Below, one piece after another: positions 1-9,510 of a stretch of 64,000 nt of DNA (its first letter is position 1; each line of letters starts with the position of its first letter). The stretch is from Pseudomonas farsensis. GTDB lineage: Bacteria > Pseudomonadota > Gammaproteobacteria > Pseudomonadales > Pseudomonadaceae. The stretch covers positions 806,001 through 870,000 of the forward strand of contig NZ_JABWRF020000001.1 of the NCBI RefSeq assembly GCF_014268805.2, written 5' to 3'. Both the position numbers and the translations under genes were made by a program. Under the pieces are notes generated by a model, which was not told the origin of the DNA, did no database searches, and was given only the letters and a program-made list of their open reading frames with translations.

Positions 1-69
1 GCCGCCAGGGCGCTTACCGACGGGCAAGGGGTGGATCGCATGGTGTCTGCTATGGAGGCGCTCACATGA
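1..69 (+). CDS. pseG: C-terminal end of PseG-like UDP-sugar hydrolase (partial)
   Basis: Frame 1 is open from the window edge and ends in TGA at 67-69, giving 22 residues that contain LTDGQGVDRMV. This resembles the C-terminus of PseG, the hydrolase that releases UDP from UDP-2,4-diacetamido-trideoxy-altrose in pseudaminic acid synthesis. The stop overlaps the ATG of pseH (ATGA), which suggests translational coupling. The identity rests mostly on the next two genes being pseH and pseI, in the usual pseG-pseH-pseI order; the body of the gene lies outside the window. Confidence 0.6.
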   Translation, partial: AARALTDGQGVDRMVSAMEALT

Positions 70-584
70 AAGGCGTCCTGCGGCCGATGGCCAGTACCGA
101 CCTGGAGCTGGTGCGAGCGTGGCGCAATCACGCGGATGTTCGCCGCTTCATGTATACCCAGCACGAAATTGCTCCCCAGGAACACCGCAAATGGTTTGAG
201 AGCTGCCAGAGCGACCCGTGCAAGCACTTGATGGTTTTCGAGAAGGCGCAGGCACCGTTGGGTTTTGCCAATGTTACCGAGCGGGTGCCCGGACGTATCG
301 CTGACTGGGGTTTCTACCTGGCACCGGACGTGCCGCGCGGGAGCGGTCGTGAACTGGGTCACGCCATCCTGGCGTTCGCATTCGCCAATCTCGGCCTGCA
401 CAAGCTCTGTGGCCAGGCACTGGCGTACAATGAGCGTTCGATTCGTTTTCACCTTGCCTTGGGCTTCGAGCAGGAGGGCGTCTTGCGGGACCAGCACTTC
501 GACGGCCACGCGTACCATGGCATAGTTCAATTCGGCTTGTTGTTCGATGAATGGCAAGCCTTGCAGCGGGATGCACAATCATGA
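66..584 (+). CDS. pseH: PseH, UDP-4-amino-sugar N-acetyltransferase (GNAT)
   Basis: A 172-residue GNAT-fold protein. In the pseudaminic acid pathway PseH acetylates the 4-amino group of UDP-4-amino-4,6-dideoxy-N-acetyl-altrosamine using acetyl-CoA, in the cytoplasm. The N-terminal MRPMA..DLELVRAWRNH pattern and the block FHLALGFEQEGVLRD near residues 128-142 are typical of RimJ/RimL-like acetyltransferases and of PseH. The ATG overlaps the upstream stop, and its own TGA at 582-584 overlaps the pseI start at 581. It is part of a tightly packed pse operon. A generic GNAT function is excluded mainly by context. Confidence 0.85.
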   Translation: MKGVLRPMASTDLELVRAWRNHADVRRFMYTQHEIAPQEHRKWFESCQSDPCKHLMVFEKAQAPLGFANVTERVPGRIADWGFYLAPDVPRGSGRELGHAILAFAFANLGLHKLCGQALAYNERSIRFHLALGFEQEGVLRDQHFDGHAYHGIVQFGLLFDEWQALQRDAQS

Positions 585-1657
585 GTTCTCCACGTATCAG
601 CATTGCCGGCCGCGCCATTGGCGCCAGCGAGCCGCCGTATATTATCGCCGAGCTCTCTGCCAACCATAACGGCAAGCTGGAAACTGCGCTGCGTATCGTT
701 GAAGAGGCCAAGCGCGCTGGTGCCGATGCCATCAAGCTGCAAACCTACACCGCCGATACCATTACCCTGGACAGCGATGCCGAGGAATTCCAGATTCATG
801 GTGGGCTGTGGGATGGTCGTACCCTCTACGAGCTGTATCAGCAGGCGCATATGCCGTGGGCCTGGCACGCGCCGCTGTTTCAGCGCGCACGCGAGCTGGG
901 CATCACCCTGTTCAGCTCCCCATTCGATACCACCGCGGTCGACCTGCTTGAGTCGCTCAATGCGCCGGCCTACAAGATTGCCTCGTTCGAGGCCATCGAC
1001 CTGCCGCTGATTCGCTATGTGGCGGCTACCGGCAAGCCGATGATCATCTCCACCGGCATGGCAGATGCCGAGGAAATTGCCGAAGCGGTACAGGCGGCAA
1101 GAGACGCCGGATGCCAGGAGCTGGCGGTGCTTCACTGTGTGAGCGGCTACCCGGCGCCAGCGGCTGATTACAATCTGCGCACCATCCCCGACATGATCGC
1201 CCGCCATGGCCTGGTCACAGGCCTTTCGGACCACACCCTGGACAACACTACAGCGATCACCAGTGTCGCGTTGGGTGCGTCGATCATCGAAAAGCACTTC
1301 ACCCTTGATCGCAGTGGGGGCGGCCCTGATGACAGCTTCTCACTTGAACCCGCCGAGTTGCAGGCGCTGTGCCGTGACTCCAAGACGGCCTGGGCGGCGT
1401 TGGGCACGGTTGACTACGGGCGCAAGTCCAGCGAACAGGGCAATGCCAAGTTCCGTCGGTCTTTGTATTTCACCAAGGACCTGCAGGCGGGTGAGGTCGT
1501 CACTGCCGATGCAGTCCGCAGCGTACGCCCCGGGTACGGCTTACCGCCCAAGTACCTGCCTGTGGTAATCGGTCAACACTTGGCGGTGGCAGTCAAAGCC
1601 AACACAGCGGTGGCGCGGGAAGTGTTTCTCGGTGGGCTGGACATGGAGTTTCAATGA
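581..1657 (+). CDS. pseI: PseI, pseudaminic acid synthase
   Basis: A 358-residue NeuB-family synthase that condenses 2,4-diacetamido-2,4,6-trideoxy-L-altrose with phosphoenolpyruvate to make pseudaminic acid. The N-terminal TIM-barrel domain carries IIAELSANHNG near residues 22-32, and a C-terminal SAF (antifreeze-like) domain follows from about residue 290, with RRSLYFTKDL at its junction. I chose the ATG at 581, which overlaps the pseH stop, instead of the in-frame ATG at 551 inside pseH; family proteins start just before this sequence. The ANHNG form and the PseH neighbour favour pseudaminic over N-acetylneuraminic or legionaminic acid. Confidence 0.92.
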   Translation: MSSPRISIAGRAIGASEPPYIIAELSANHNGKLETALRIVEEAKRAGADAIKLQTYTADTITLDSDAEEFQIHGGLWDGRTLYELYQQAHMPWAWHAPLFQRARELGITLFSSPFDTTAVDLLESLNAPAYKIASFEAIDLPLIRYVAATGKPMIISTGMADAEEIAEAVQAARDAGCQELAVLHCVSGYPAPAADYNLRTIPDMIARHGLVTGLSDHTLDNTTAITSVALGASIIEKHFTLDRSGGGPDDSFSLEPAELQALCRDSKTAWAALGTVDYGRKSSEQGNAKFRRSLYFTKDLQAGEVVTADAVRSVRPGYGLPPKYLPVVIGQHLAVAVKANTAVAREVFLGGLDMEFQ

Positions 1658-3021
1658 GCGCGACCGTACTTAGCTATGTACGCCCCTGGAACCGTGAGCA
1701 GTTCACCTTTTTGGCCGAGCAGTTGCTGCCTGGTGCCCGCGTGGTGCGTGCCAGCGAGCATGCCAGCATCGATGAGGCAGGGATCGTCAGACGCTACCAT
1801 GCCTATCTACACGGGCCTCGGCATGCGCTAAATCTACCTGCAGCGGTCAGCGAGCCCGAAGCGCGCGATGTCATAGCCCGATGCCGGTTACTGCGCACGC
1901 TGTCAGATCAGCAGGCACGGCGGCACCTGTGTGCCATGGCCAGAGCGATCGAAGACGTGCTCGAGGAGCTGGCGCCCACGTTGGTCGTTTCATTGATCAT
2001 CGACTCTTACGTCATGGATTTGCTGCACATACTGGTGCGTGCCCGCAGTATTCGGTTTGTGGCCTTTATTGGCACCTTCGTCAACGGCTGCTATCGCATC
2101 AGCGCACGTGGCGAGGCGAATTTCTTCGGTGATGCCGACCCTGCACTGGTTGAGGAACTGCGCCACAAGCTCCTTGCCGATAGCTATGCACCGGTGTTCA
2201 ACAGCCAATCGATATCCAGCCCGCGAAAGTCGGTATATCGGCGTTGGGCTGCCAACATCGCTCGGGTTCCGTGGTTCTGGCTGAAACGTGTGCTGGGCGG
2301 CGACTATCACAACTATCACTACTGGGTGTCCCAGCAGCAGTCGCTCGAGCTACTGCACTGGCTGCCACCCACCGACCCAGGTGATCCCGGCTGGATGGAC
2401 AAACTCAAGGCGTCATCGCGCCCCAAGGTGTTCATTCCATTGCAGATGTTCCCCGAGTGTACGGTGGACTACTGGTGCCAGGACCTGCGCGTCATCGACT
2501 ACTACGCGGTTCTGGATCGGCTTCTGGACACGTTGTCGAAGCGCTTCAACGTGGTTATCAAAGAGCACCCCTCGGTGATGGGCAACCGTCCCACCGGCTT
2601 CTATTCGCGTTTGGCCAAAGATCCAAGGGTGACGGTAGTGCCGACCTACACGCCCTCCAACCTAGTGTTGAAAGAGGCAGATGCAGTACTGGTCTGGACA
2701 GGTTCGGTGGGGTTTGAATCGATCCTGCGGGGCAAACCGGTATTCGGCCTGGCCAAGCCGTTTTACGCCTCTGGCGAGCGCTTCATGACCATCGACATGG
2801 AACCCGACCTGGACGCGATGGCCGAGCATATCGCCCATTGCCAGGCCAACCCCATCAGCGTCGATGAGCAGAACGCCATACTAGGCCACCTGGCCAGTCA
2901 GTTGCTTCGCGGCGACTTTATCAATTTTGGTGCGTGGACGGCTGATAACCCAGAGCATCGAGCCCAGATCGAGGGCGTTGTGGCTTCCTATTTAAGCGTT
3001 CGCCCGATCAGCGCCGGCTGA
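1654..3021 (+). CDS. Putative GT-B glycosyltransferase, KpsS/capsule-synthesis-like; candidate pseudaminyltransferase
   Basis: A 455-residue protein whose ATG overlaps the pseI stop, so it is translationally coupled to the last step of nonulosonic acid synthesis. It has no signal peptide. The C-terminal half looks like the nucleotide-binding lobe of a GT-B enzyme: VVIKEHPSVMG with His305-Pro306, then a TGSVGFES loop at about residues 349-356 followed by RGKPVFGLAKPFY. An HP motif followed by a Ser/Thr-rich loop and a KPV..G..FY segment is a hallmark of capsule synthesis proteins (PF05159; CMP-Kdo and polysialic acid transferases). The transferase function is inferred from motifs and position, not proven. 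It could also be another cell-surface glycosyltransferase. Confidence 0.6.
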   Translation: MSATVLSYVRPWNREQFTFLAEQLLPGARVVRASEHASIDEAGIVRRYHAYLHGPRHALNLPAAVSEPEARDVIARCRLLRTLSDQQARRHLCAMARAIEDVLEELAPTLVVSLIIDSYVMDLLHILVRARSIRFVAFIGTFVNGCYRISARGEANFFGDADPALVEELRHKLLADSYAPVFNSQSISSPRKSVYRRWAANIARVPWFWLKRVLGGDYHNYHYWVSQQQSLELLHWLPPTDPGDPGWMDKLKASSRPKVFIPLQMFPECTVDYWCQDLRVIDYYAVLDRLLDTLSKRFNVVIKEHPSVMGNRPTGFYSRLAKDPRVTVVPTYTPSNLVLKEADAVLVWTGSVGFESILRGKPVFGLAKPFYASGERFMTIDMEPDLDAMAEHIAHCQANPISVDEQNAILGHLASQLLRGDFINFGAWTADNPEHRAQIEGVVASYLSVRPISAG

Positions 3022-3102
3022 CCCAGGCTTTTCAATTTCTTAAGCTGCGCACGGGCCACAGGCTGCGGGTGCGGTCTAAACAAGGTACGTAGGACAGAGC
3101 AT

Positions 3103-4221
3103 ATGAAAAAGGCATTGATTACCGGGGTAACTGGCCAGGACGGCTCCTATCTCGCCGAGTTCCTGTTGGGCAAGGGCTACGAGGTACATGGCATCAAGCG
3201 CCGGGCGTCGTCCTTCAATACCCAGCGTGTGGACCACATTTACCAGGACCCGCACGTCGACAACCGCAACTTTGTCCTGCACTACGGTGACCTCAGCGAT
3301 TCCTCCAACCTCACGCGTATCATCCAGGAAGTGCAGCCCGACGAGGTCTACAACCTGGGTGCGCAGTCCCACGTTGCCGTGAGCTTCGAGTCGCCGGAAT
3401 ACACTGCCGACGTAGACGCCATGGGTACCTTGCGTATCCTCGAGGCCATCCGCTTGCTCGGGCTGGAGAAGAAATGCCGCTTCTATCAGGCCTCCACCTC
3501 CGAGTTGTACGGGCTGGTGCAGGAAACCCCGCAAAAGGAAACCACGCCGTTCTACCCGCGCTCGCCCTACGCCGTGGCCAAGCTTTACGCCTACTGGATC
3601 ACCGTCAACTACCGCGAGGCGTACGGTATGTACGCCTGCAACGGCATCCTGTTCAACCACGAGTCGCCGCGCCGTGGCGAAACCTTCGTGACGCGCAAGA
3701 TCACCCGCGGTCTGGCCAACATCGCCCAAGGCCTGGAGCCTTGCCTGTTCCTCGGCAACATGGACGCCCTGCGCGACTGGGGCCACGCCAAAGACTACGT
3801 GCGCATGCAGTGGATGATGCTGCAGCAGGACACTCCGGAAGACTACGTGATTGCCACCGGTGTGCAGTATTCGGTGCGCGAGTTTGTGCGCTGGTCGGCC
3901 GAGGAGCTGGGTATCACCCTGCGTTTCGAGGGCACCGGCGTTGAGGAGCGGGGTATCGTCGAGTCGATTCGCGGCGATGCCGCCCCGGCGCTCAAGGTGG
4001 GTGACGTGATCGTGCGCGTCGACTCGCGCTACTTCCGTCCTGCCGAAGTGGAAACCCTGTTGGGCGACCCGACCAAAGCCAAGGAACAACTTGGCTGGGT
4101 CCCGGAAATCACCGTGCAGCAGATGTGTGCCGAGATGGTCCGTGAAGACCTCAAGGTTGCTCAGCGCCACGCGCTGCTCAAGCAGCACGGGCACGATATT
4201 CCCGTTTCGCTGGAGAACTGA
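3103..4221 (+). CDS. gmd: GDP-mannose 4,6-dehydratase
   Basis: A 372-residue extended short-chain dehydrogenase converting GDP-D-mannose to GDP-4-keto-6-deoxy-D-mannose. It shows the NAD(P)-binding motif [10 protein letters not shown] at residues 7-16, the STSELYG active-site segment, and Tyr156-xxx-Lys160 (YAVAK). The length matches the family. The 81-bp gap before it, with a GGAC-type ribosome site, may hold a separate promoter. The next gene, fcl, starts 3 bp after its stop, so the product most likely goes to GDP-L-fucose and not GDP-D-rhamnose. Confidence 0.97.
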   Translation: MKKALITGVTGQDGSYLAEFLLGKGYEVHGIKRRASSFNTQRVDHIYQDPHVDNRNFVLHYGDLSDSSNLTRIIQEVQPDEVYNLGAQSHVAVSFESPEYTADVDAMGTLRILEAIRLLGLEKKCRFYQASTSELYGLVQETPQKETTPFYPRSPYAVAKLYAYWITVNYREAYGMYACNGILFNHESPRRGETFVTRKITRGLANIAQGLEPCLFLGNMDALRDWGHAKDYVRMQWMMLQQDTPEDYVIATGVQYSVREFVRWSAEELGITLRFEGTGVEERGIVESIRGDAAPALKVGDVIVRVDSRYFRPAEVETLLGDPTKAKEQLGWVPEITVQQMCAEMVREDLKVAQRHALLKQHGHDIPVSLEN

Positions 4222-4224
4222 GCC

Positions 4225-5199
4225 ATGGCGCGTAACCTCGACCAGCGTATTTTCGTTGCCGGGCACCGGGGTATGGTCGGGTCGGCGATCGTTCGCCGCC
4301 TGGTTGCTTTGGGCTACAGCAACATCGTCAGCGCCGGCCGCGAACAGCTCGACCTGCTGGACCAGCAGGCGGTGCGGACGTTCTTTGCCGAACAAGGTAT
4401 CGACCAGGTGTATCTGGCCGCAGCCAAAGTTGGCGGTATCCATGCCAACAACACGCTGCCGGCCGAGTTCATCCACGAGAACCTGCTGATTCAGGCCAAT
4501 ATCATCGACGCCGCCCATCGTAACGGCGTGCAACGCCTGCTGTTCCTCGGCTCGTCGTGCATCTATCCGAAGCTTGCGGCCCAGCCAATGCGCGAGGAAA
4601 CCCTGCTGACCGGCACGCTGGAACCTACCAACGAGCCCTACGCGATTGCCAAGATCGCCGGCATCAAACTGTGCGAAAGCTATAATCGCCAGTACGGTCG
4701 CGACTACCGCAGTGTCATGCCCACCAACCTCTATGGCCCTGGTGACAATTATCACCCCGAGAACAGCCACGTTATTCCGGCTTTGCTGCGACGCTTCCAC
4801 GAAGCGGTCCAGCAGGGTACCGAGGAAGTGGTGATCTGGGGCAGCGGCAAGCCCATGCGCGAGTTCCTGCACGTTGACGATATGGCTGCGGCCAGCGTGC
4901 ACGTGATGGAGCTGGATGATCAGGTTTACCAGGCCAATACCCAGCCGATGCTTTCCCACATCAACGTCGGCACCGGCGTCGACTGCACCATTCGCGAACT
5001 GGCCGAGGCGGTGGCACGGGTCACCGGCTTCCAGGGGCGACTGAGCTTCGATGCCAGCAAGCCGGACGGCGCGCCACGCAAGCTGATGGATGTATCGCGG
5101 CTCAAAGCGCTTGGCTGGCAGGCCAGTATCGAACTGGATGCCGGGCTGGCCGATGCCTACCGCTGGTTTGTCGAGCATCGTCTGCAGGCGCGTGTCTGA
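4225..5199 (+). CDS. fcl: GDP-L-fucose synthase (epimerase/reductase)
   Basis: A 324-residue NADPH-dependent 3,5-epimerase/4-reductase (WcaG family) that completes GDP-L-fucose from the Gmd product. Visible motifs are [10 protein letters not shown] near the N-terminus, [11 protein letters not shown] containing the catalytic Ser and Cys, Tyr139-xxx-Lys143 (YAIAK), and [27 protein letters not shown], cut here to show the conserved NxHV region. Adjacent to gmd and manC, so the three supply GDP-L-fucose for the surface glycan. An Rmd-type rhamnose reductase is unlikely because these SYK and fucose-synthase-specific blocks are present. Confidence 0.96.
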   Translation: MARNLDQRIFVAGHRGMVGSAIVRRLVALGYSNIVSAGREQLDLLDQQAVRTFFAEQGIDQVYLAAAKVGGIHANNTLPAEFIHENLLIQANIIDAAHRNGVQRLLFLGSSCIYPKLAAQPMREETLLTGTLEPTNEPYAIAKIAGIKLCESYNRQYGRDYRSVMPTNLYGPGDNYHPENSHVIPALLRRFHEAVQQGTEEVVIWGSGKPMREFLHVDDMAAASVHVMELDDQVYQANTQPMLSHINVGTGVDCTIRELAEAVARVTGFQGRLSFDASKPDGAPRKLMDVSRLKALGWQASIELDAGLADAYRWFVEHRLQARV

Positions 5200-5229
5200 T
5201 GCGCCTGGGCACTCATTAAGGAATTACAG

Positions 5230-6654
5230 ATGTTCGTACCCGTCATCATGGCGGGGGGCTCCGGCACTCGCCTCTGGCCTCTCTCCCGGCAGCTGAGCCC
5301 CAAGCAGTTCCTGCCCTTGGTCGATGCTCAGGCCACGATGTTGCAGGCTACCCTCGCGCGGCTGCGGGGCCTGGACAGCGGCGAGGCCATTGTCATCTGC
5401 AACGAAGAACATCGCTTCCTCGCCGCCGAACAATTGCGGGTCAGTGGCCACGAACAGGCGAGCATCCTGCTGGAGCCGGTAGGGCGCAACACAGCACCCG
5501 CTATCGCCCTGGCCGCGTTGCAGGCCATGGCCGGTGGCGATGACCCGATATTACTGGTGCTCGCTGCCGACCACCTGATTCCCGACGTTGAAGCGTTCCA
5601 TGCCAGCATTCGTCAGGCTCAGCGCCTTGCCGAGGCCGGCCACTTGGTCACCTTCGGCATTGTGCCGACCCACGCGGAGACCGGCTACGGCTACCTGGAG
5701 CAAGGTGAAGTGCTCGCCGCGGGTGGCTTCAAGGTGCAGCGTTTCGTTGAAAAACCGGATGCCGAGAAGGCCCAGGAGTACCTCGACAGCGGGTGCTTCC
5801 TGTGGAACAGCGGTATGTTCATGTTCCGCGCCAGCCGCTACCTGGATGAGCTGGGGCGCCACGCCCCGGCCATTGCCCAAGCCTGCCAGGCAGCTTTTGC
5901 CAGCGCCGCCCACGACATGCATTTCACCCGGGTGGACGCGCAGTTGTTCGGGCGCTGCCCGGACGACTCCATCGATTACGCGGTGATGGAGCGGACCGAT
6001 GGTGCTGTGCTGGTGCCTCTGGACGCTGGCTGGAGCGACATCGGCTCCTGGGCTGCCTTGTGGGATGCGAGCAGCAAAGACACCGAAGGCAACGTACAGC
6101 GGGGCGATGTGCTGTGCAGTGGCGTGCGCGACAGCTTTGTACAGTCGTCACATCGGTTGGTGGCGGCGGTCGGCGTCGAACATTTGGTGATTGTCGAGAC
6201 CAAGGACGCCGTACTGGTGGCGCACAAGGACAATGTCCAGCAGGTAAAAGGCATTGTCGAACAGCTCAAGCAAGGCCAGCGCCCGGAGTTTTCGGTGCAC
6301 CGCGAAGTTTATCGGCCTTGGGGCCGCTACGACTCTATCGACAGCGGGCCGCGTTACCAGGTCAAGCGCATTACGGTCGCTCCGGGGGCCAAGCTGTCCG
6401 TGCAGATGCATCACCACCGCGCCGAACACTGGATTGTGGTCAGCGGCGCGGCCAAAGTCACCCGCGGCGACAAGACCTACCTGGTGACTGAAAACGAGTC
6501 CACCTACATTCCGATCGGCCAGGTCCACGCCTTGGAAAACCCGGGCGTCATTGACCTTGAGTTGATCGAAGTACAGTCAGGCAGCTATCTGGGCGAGGAC
6601 GACATCGTTCGTTTCGAAGACCGCTATGGCCGTGCCGAGGTAAGCGCAGAGTGA
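5230..6654 (+). CDS. manC: Mannose-1-phosphate guanylyltransferase / mannose-6-phosphate isomerase
   Basis: A 474-residue type II PMI-GMP bifunctional enzyme (AlgA/WbpW family). The N-terminal nucleotidyltransferase domain has [12 protein letters not shown] near residue 10 and FVEKPD near residues 171-176; the C-terminal cupin isomerase domain has [10 protein letters not shown] and ends with the usual [14 protein letters not shown]. It makes GDP-D-mannose for the preceding gmd-fcl pair. The start at 5230 has a purine-rich AAGGAAT element nine bases upstream. Its stop overlaps the next gene by four bases (GTGA). The symbol manC is used for the context; algA/wbpW paralogues do the same reaction. 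Confidence 0.93.
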   Translation: MFVPVIMAGGSGTRLWPLSRQLSPKQFLPLVDAQATMLQATLARLRGLDSGEAIVICNEEHRFLAAEQLRVSGHEQASILLEPVGRNTAPAIALAALQAMAGGDDPILLVLAADHLIPDVEAFHASIRQAQRLAEAGHLVTFGIVPTHAETGYGYLEQGEVLAAGGFKVQRFVEKPDAEKAQEYLDSGCFLWNSGMFMFRASRYLDELGRHAPAIAQACQAAFASAAHDMHFTRVDAQLFGRCPDDSIDYAVMERTDGAVLVPLDAGWSDIGSWAALWDASSKDTEGNVQRGDVLCSGVRDSFVQSSHRLVAAVGVEHLVIVETKDAVLVAHKDNVQQVKGIVEQLKQGQRPEFSVHREVYRPWGRYDSIDSGPRYQVKRITVAPGAKLSVQMHHHRAEHWIVVSGAAKVTRGDKTYLVTENESTYIPIGQVHALENPGVIDLELIEVQSGSYLGEDDIVRFEDRYGRAEVSAE

Positions 6655-7421
6655 AGATTTCCCTGGTTACGGTCGCCTACAACAGCGCGGCGACCATTCG
6701 CGACACCATCGAGTCGGTACTGCGCCAGACCCACGACGACATCGAGTACATCATCATCGACGGTGCCTCGAAGGATGACACCATGGCCATCGTCAACGGC
6801 TACCGCGACCGGATTGCCACAGTTGTCAGCGAGCCGGACAAGGGCTTGTACGATGCGATGAACAAAGGCATCGCGTTGGCGACCGGTGATGTCATCGGCA
6901 TTCTCAACTCCGACGACTTCCTCGAAACCGACGACGCCCTGGCCGCTGTCGCCCGGGCCTTCGCGGCCAACCCGCAGGCGCAGTTGGCGTACGGTGACAT
7001 CGTCTTCGTCGAGCCGGACGACCTGGCCACCGTGACCCGCTATTACGATGCGGCAAACTTTCGGCCGTGGAAGCTGCGTTTCGGCTGGATGCCGCCGCAC
7101 CCAGGTACCTACGTGCGCCGTGAGGCTTACGCCCAGGTCGGCGAGTATTCCACCCAGTACCGCATCTCCGCCGACTATGAAATGTTCGTACGCCTGTTGC
7201 TGGTAAAGAAATTGCCCTGGGCTCGCATCGACCAGGTGCTTGTGCGCATGCGCGCCGGCGGTGTCAGCACCTCCGGGTTGCGCAGCAGCATTCGGTTGAA
7301 TGCCGAGATCGTTCAGGCTTGCCGACGCAACGGCGTCTATACCAACCTGCTGATGGTCTTGAGCAAGCTGCCGTTCAAGCTGCTTGAGTACATCCGTCGG
7401 CCACGGAGGGCGGTGCGTTGA
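6651..7421 (+). CDS. Family 2 glycosyltransferase
   Basis: A 256-residue cytosolic GT-A glycosyltransferase with no membrane segment. It begins [16 protein letters not shown] with a GTG start that overlaps the manC stop, and has the acceptor/donor motifs [13 protein letters not shown] and [10 protein letters not shown] (DD metal-binding site). This WcaE/colanic-acid-like subgroup often transfers fucose or similar sugars; the next-door GDP-fucose genes make a fucosyltransferase role reasonable, but donor and acceptor cannot be read from the sequence. It overlaps the next gene by four bases. Confidence 0.88.
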   Translation: MKISLVTVAYNSAATIRDTIESVLRQTHDDIEYIIIDGASKDDTMAIVNGYRDRIATVVSEPDKGLYDAMNKGIALATGDVIGILNSDDFLETDDALAAVARAFAANPQAQLAYGDIVFVEPDDLATVTRYYDAANFRPWKLRFGWMPPHPGTYVRREAYAQVGEYSTQYRISADYEMFVRLLLVKKLPWARIDQVLVRMRAGGVSTSGLRSSIRLNAEIVQACRRNGVYTNLLMVLSKLPFKLLEYIRRPRRAVR

Positions 7422-8374
7422 CCCGCCTGCTACTGACCGGTGCCAGCGGTTTCGTTGGCACCGGGCTGCTTCGCTACGCCCATGGTCGAGACGACTTGCA
7501 GTGGGTAGCTGCAGTGCGCCGCCCGATGCCCCTGGCGCAGTGCGAGCGGGTACACGTGGTGCCGGCTCTTGATGCCACTGCCGACTGGCGCGAGGCGCTG
7601 GCCGGGGTTGATGTGGTGGTACATGCGGCGGCCAGGGTGCACGTCATGCACGAAACCGCAGGCGACCCTTTGGCCGAGTTTCGCAAGGCCAATGTCGACG
7701 GCACCCTGGCCCTGGCCCGCCAGGCCGCCGAGGCTGGTGTACGGCGCTTTGTGTTCATTAGCTCGATCAAGGTCAACGGCGAGGCCAGTGCGCCAGGCCA
7801 GCCTATCACTGCTGATGACCCGGCGTGCCCGGTCGATCCGTACGGGGTCTCCAAGCAGGAAGCCGAACAGGCTCTGCGTGAGTTGGCGCAGGCCACTGGC
7901 ATGGAGGTGGTGGTCGTGCGCCCGGTGCTGGTATACGGGCCGGGGGTCAAGGCCAATTTCCAGCGCATGATGCGCTGGCTGTGTGCCGGCGTCCCGCTGC
8001 CGTTCGGCGCCATCGACAATCGCCGCAGCCTGGTCGCCCTGGACAACCTTGCCGACCTGATTCTTACCTGTGTCGAACACCCTGGCGCGGCCAACCAGAC
8101 CTTTTTGGCCAGCGACGGGGAAGACCTTTCCACTGCACAATTGTTGCGCCGCCTGGGCGCAGCACTAGGCCGCCCGGCACGGCTGCTACCGGTGCCGTCG
8201 GCCTGCCTGCAACTGGTTGCAAGCTGCCTCGGCCGGCGTGCCATGGCTCAGCGTCTGTGCGGCTCGCTGCAGGTGGACATTGCCAAGAATCATCGGCTGC
8301 TGAACTGGACACCGGTGGTTTCGGTCGACCAGGCCTTCCACCATACCGCCCGGCATTACCTGGACGAACGCTGA
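7418..8374 (+). CDS. wbpV: NAD-dependent epimerase/dehydratase, WbpV-like
   Basis: A 318-residue extended SDR with GASGFVGTGLL near residue 7, VVHAAARVHVMHE, FISSIKVNGE and Tyr142-xxx-Lys146 (YGVSK). The combination is characteristic of WbpV/WbjF-type proteins that act on UDP-4-keto-6-deoxy-GlcNAc in UDP-D-QuiNAc or FucNAc synthesis, and it sits directly before wbpL as in other Pseudomonas O-antigen loci. The start is TTG at 7418, inside the previous stop; a GGAGGG ribosome site at 7405-7410 supports it. The usual partner WbpM is not next to it here. Confidence 0.82.
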   Translation: MTRLLLTGASGFVGTGLLRYAHGRDDLQWVAAVRRPMPLAQCERVHVVPALDATADWREALAGVDVVVHAAARVHVMHETAGDPLAEFRKANVDGTLALARQAAEAGVRRFVFISSIKVNGEASAPGQPITADDPACPVDPYGVSKQEAEQALRELAQATGMEVVVVRPVLVYGPGVKANFQRMMRWLCAGVPLPFGAIDNRRSLVALDNLADLILTCVEHPGAANQTFLASDGEDLSTAQLLRRLGAALGRPARLLPVPSACLQLVASCLGRRAMAQRLCGSLQVDIAKNHRLLNWTPVVSVDQAFHHTARHYLDER

Positions 8375-8376
8375 AC

Positions 8377-9402
8377 ATGAATTCCCCTTGGATTGTGCAA
8401 ATTTCCCTGGCCGTGGGCCTGCTGGCTTTGGCCTTGACCTGGGTGCTGCGCCGCTATGCACTGGCTCGCAGTATTATCGACATCCCCAATGCCCGCAGCT
8501 CGCACAGCGTGCCGACGCCCCGCGGTGGCGGCGTCGCTATCGTTGTGGCATTTCTGGCCGCCTTGATGTGGTTGCACGGCACCGGTGCCATTGGCGCTGA
8601 CGCCACCTGGGGCCTGTTTGGCGCCGGCGCGCTGACCGCAGTACTGGGCTTTCTCGATGACCACGGCCACATAGCCGCCCGCTGGCGGTTGCTGGGGCAC
8701 TTCGCTGCTGCGGGCTGGGCGTTGTTCTGGCTCGGCGGCCTGGCGCCGCTGAGCGTATTCGGTACAGAGCTGCACATGGGCTGGTGGGGCCACGGGCTGG
8801 CGTTGTTCTACCTGGTTTGGCTGCTGAACCTGTACAACTTCATGGATGGCATTGATGGCATTGCCAGTGTCGAAGCAATCACCACCTGCCTGGGCGCGTG
8901 CGCGCTGTATGCGCTGACCGGCGCCGGGGCGCTGATCCCTGCGCCGCTGATTCTGGCTGCGGCAGTGGCGGGTTTTCTGTTCTGGAATTTCCCGCCTGCG
9001 CGCATTTTCATGGGCGACGCGGGCAGTGGTTTCCTCGGCATTGCCTTGGGCGTGCTGTCGCTGCAGGCGGCGTGGGTCTCGTCGGACCTGTTCTGTGCTT
9101 GGCTGGTGCTGCTGGGCGTGTTCATCGTCGATGCCACGGTAACCTTGCTGCGTCGCTTGCTGCGCGGCGACAAGGTCTACGAGGCACACCGCAGCCACGC
9201 CTATCAATATGCATCGCGCCGTTATGGCCGGCACTTGCCGGTGACCCTGGCTGTGTTACTGATCAACCTTTGTTGGCTGTGGCCTGTGGCTTATCTGATC
9301 GGCACCGGCAGGTTGGACGGCGGCGTTGGTGTGCTGCTGGCTTGGGCGCCTTTGTTGCTGTTGGCGTTGCGGTATCAGGCGGGGAAGGCTGAGGTAGTCT
9401 GA
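8377..9402 (+). CDS. wbpL: WbpL-like undecaprenyl-phosphate glycosyl-1-phosphate transferase
   Basis: A 341-residue polytopic membrane protein of the MraY/WecA/WbpL family that starts lipid-linked glycan assembly by moving a HexNAc-1-phosphate to undecaprenyl phosphate. Visible are about ten hydrophobic segments, the VPTPRGGG block near residue 45, LGFLDDHGH (Asp pair), NLYNFMDGIDGIA and FMGDAGSGFLG, and a basic C-terminal loop with EAHRSHAYQYASRR. I chose ATG 8377, three bases after the wbpV stop, over a much longer open frame that runs through wbpV. It would fix the first sugar of the O-antigen. Confidence 0.93.
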   Translation: MNSPWIVQISLAVGLLALALTWVLRRYALARSIIDIPNARSSHSVPTPRGGGVAIVVAFLAALMWLHGTGAIGADATWGLFGAGALTAVLGFLDDHGHIAARWRLLGHFAAAGWALFWLGGLAPLSVFGTELHMGWWGHGLALFYLVWLLNLYNFMDGIDGIASVEAITTCLGACALYALTGAGALIPAPLILAAAVAGFLFWNFPPARIFMGDAGSGFLGIALGVLSLQAAWVSSDLFCAWLVLLGVFIVDATVTLLRRLLRGDKVYEAHRSHAYQYASRRYGRHLPVTLAVLLINLCWLWPVAYLIGTGRLDGGVGVLLAWAPLLLLALRYQAGKAEVV

Positions 9403-9510
9403 GCCTGGCTGCGGGAGCTTTTTTACAATTGCCATAGAGATGCTTGACCGCTCAGCTGAGCAGTCGCCTCAATTTGGCACCGCTGCGATTTTCACCGGGA
9501 AGATAATGGT

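Noticed and set aside
3076..5178. 700-codon open frame on the minus strand
   Set aside because: It is exactly antisense to gmd and fcl, whose motifs are clear; its translation is His/Val/Gly-rich without any domain, a typical high-GC shadow.
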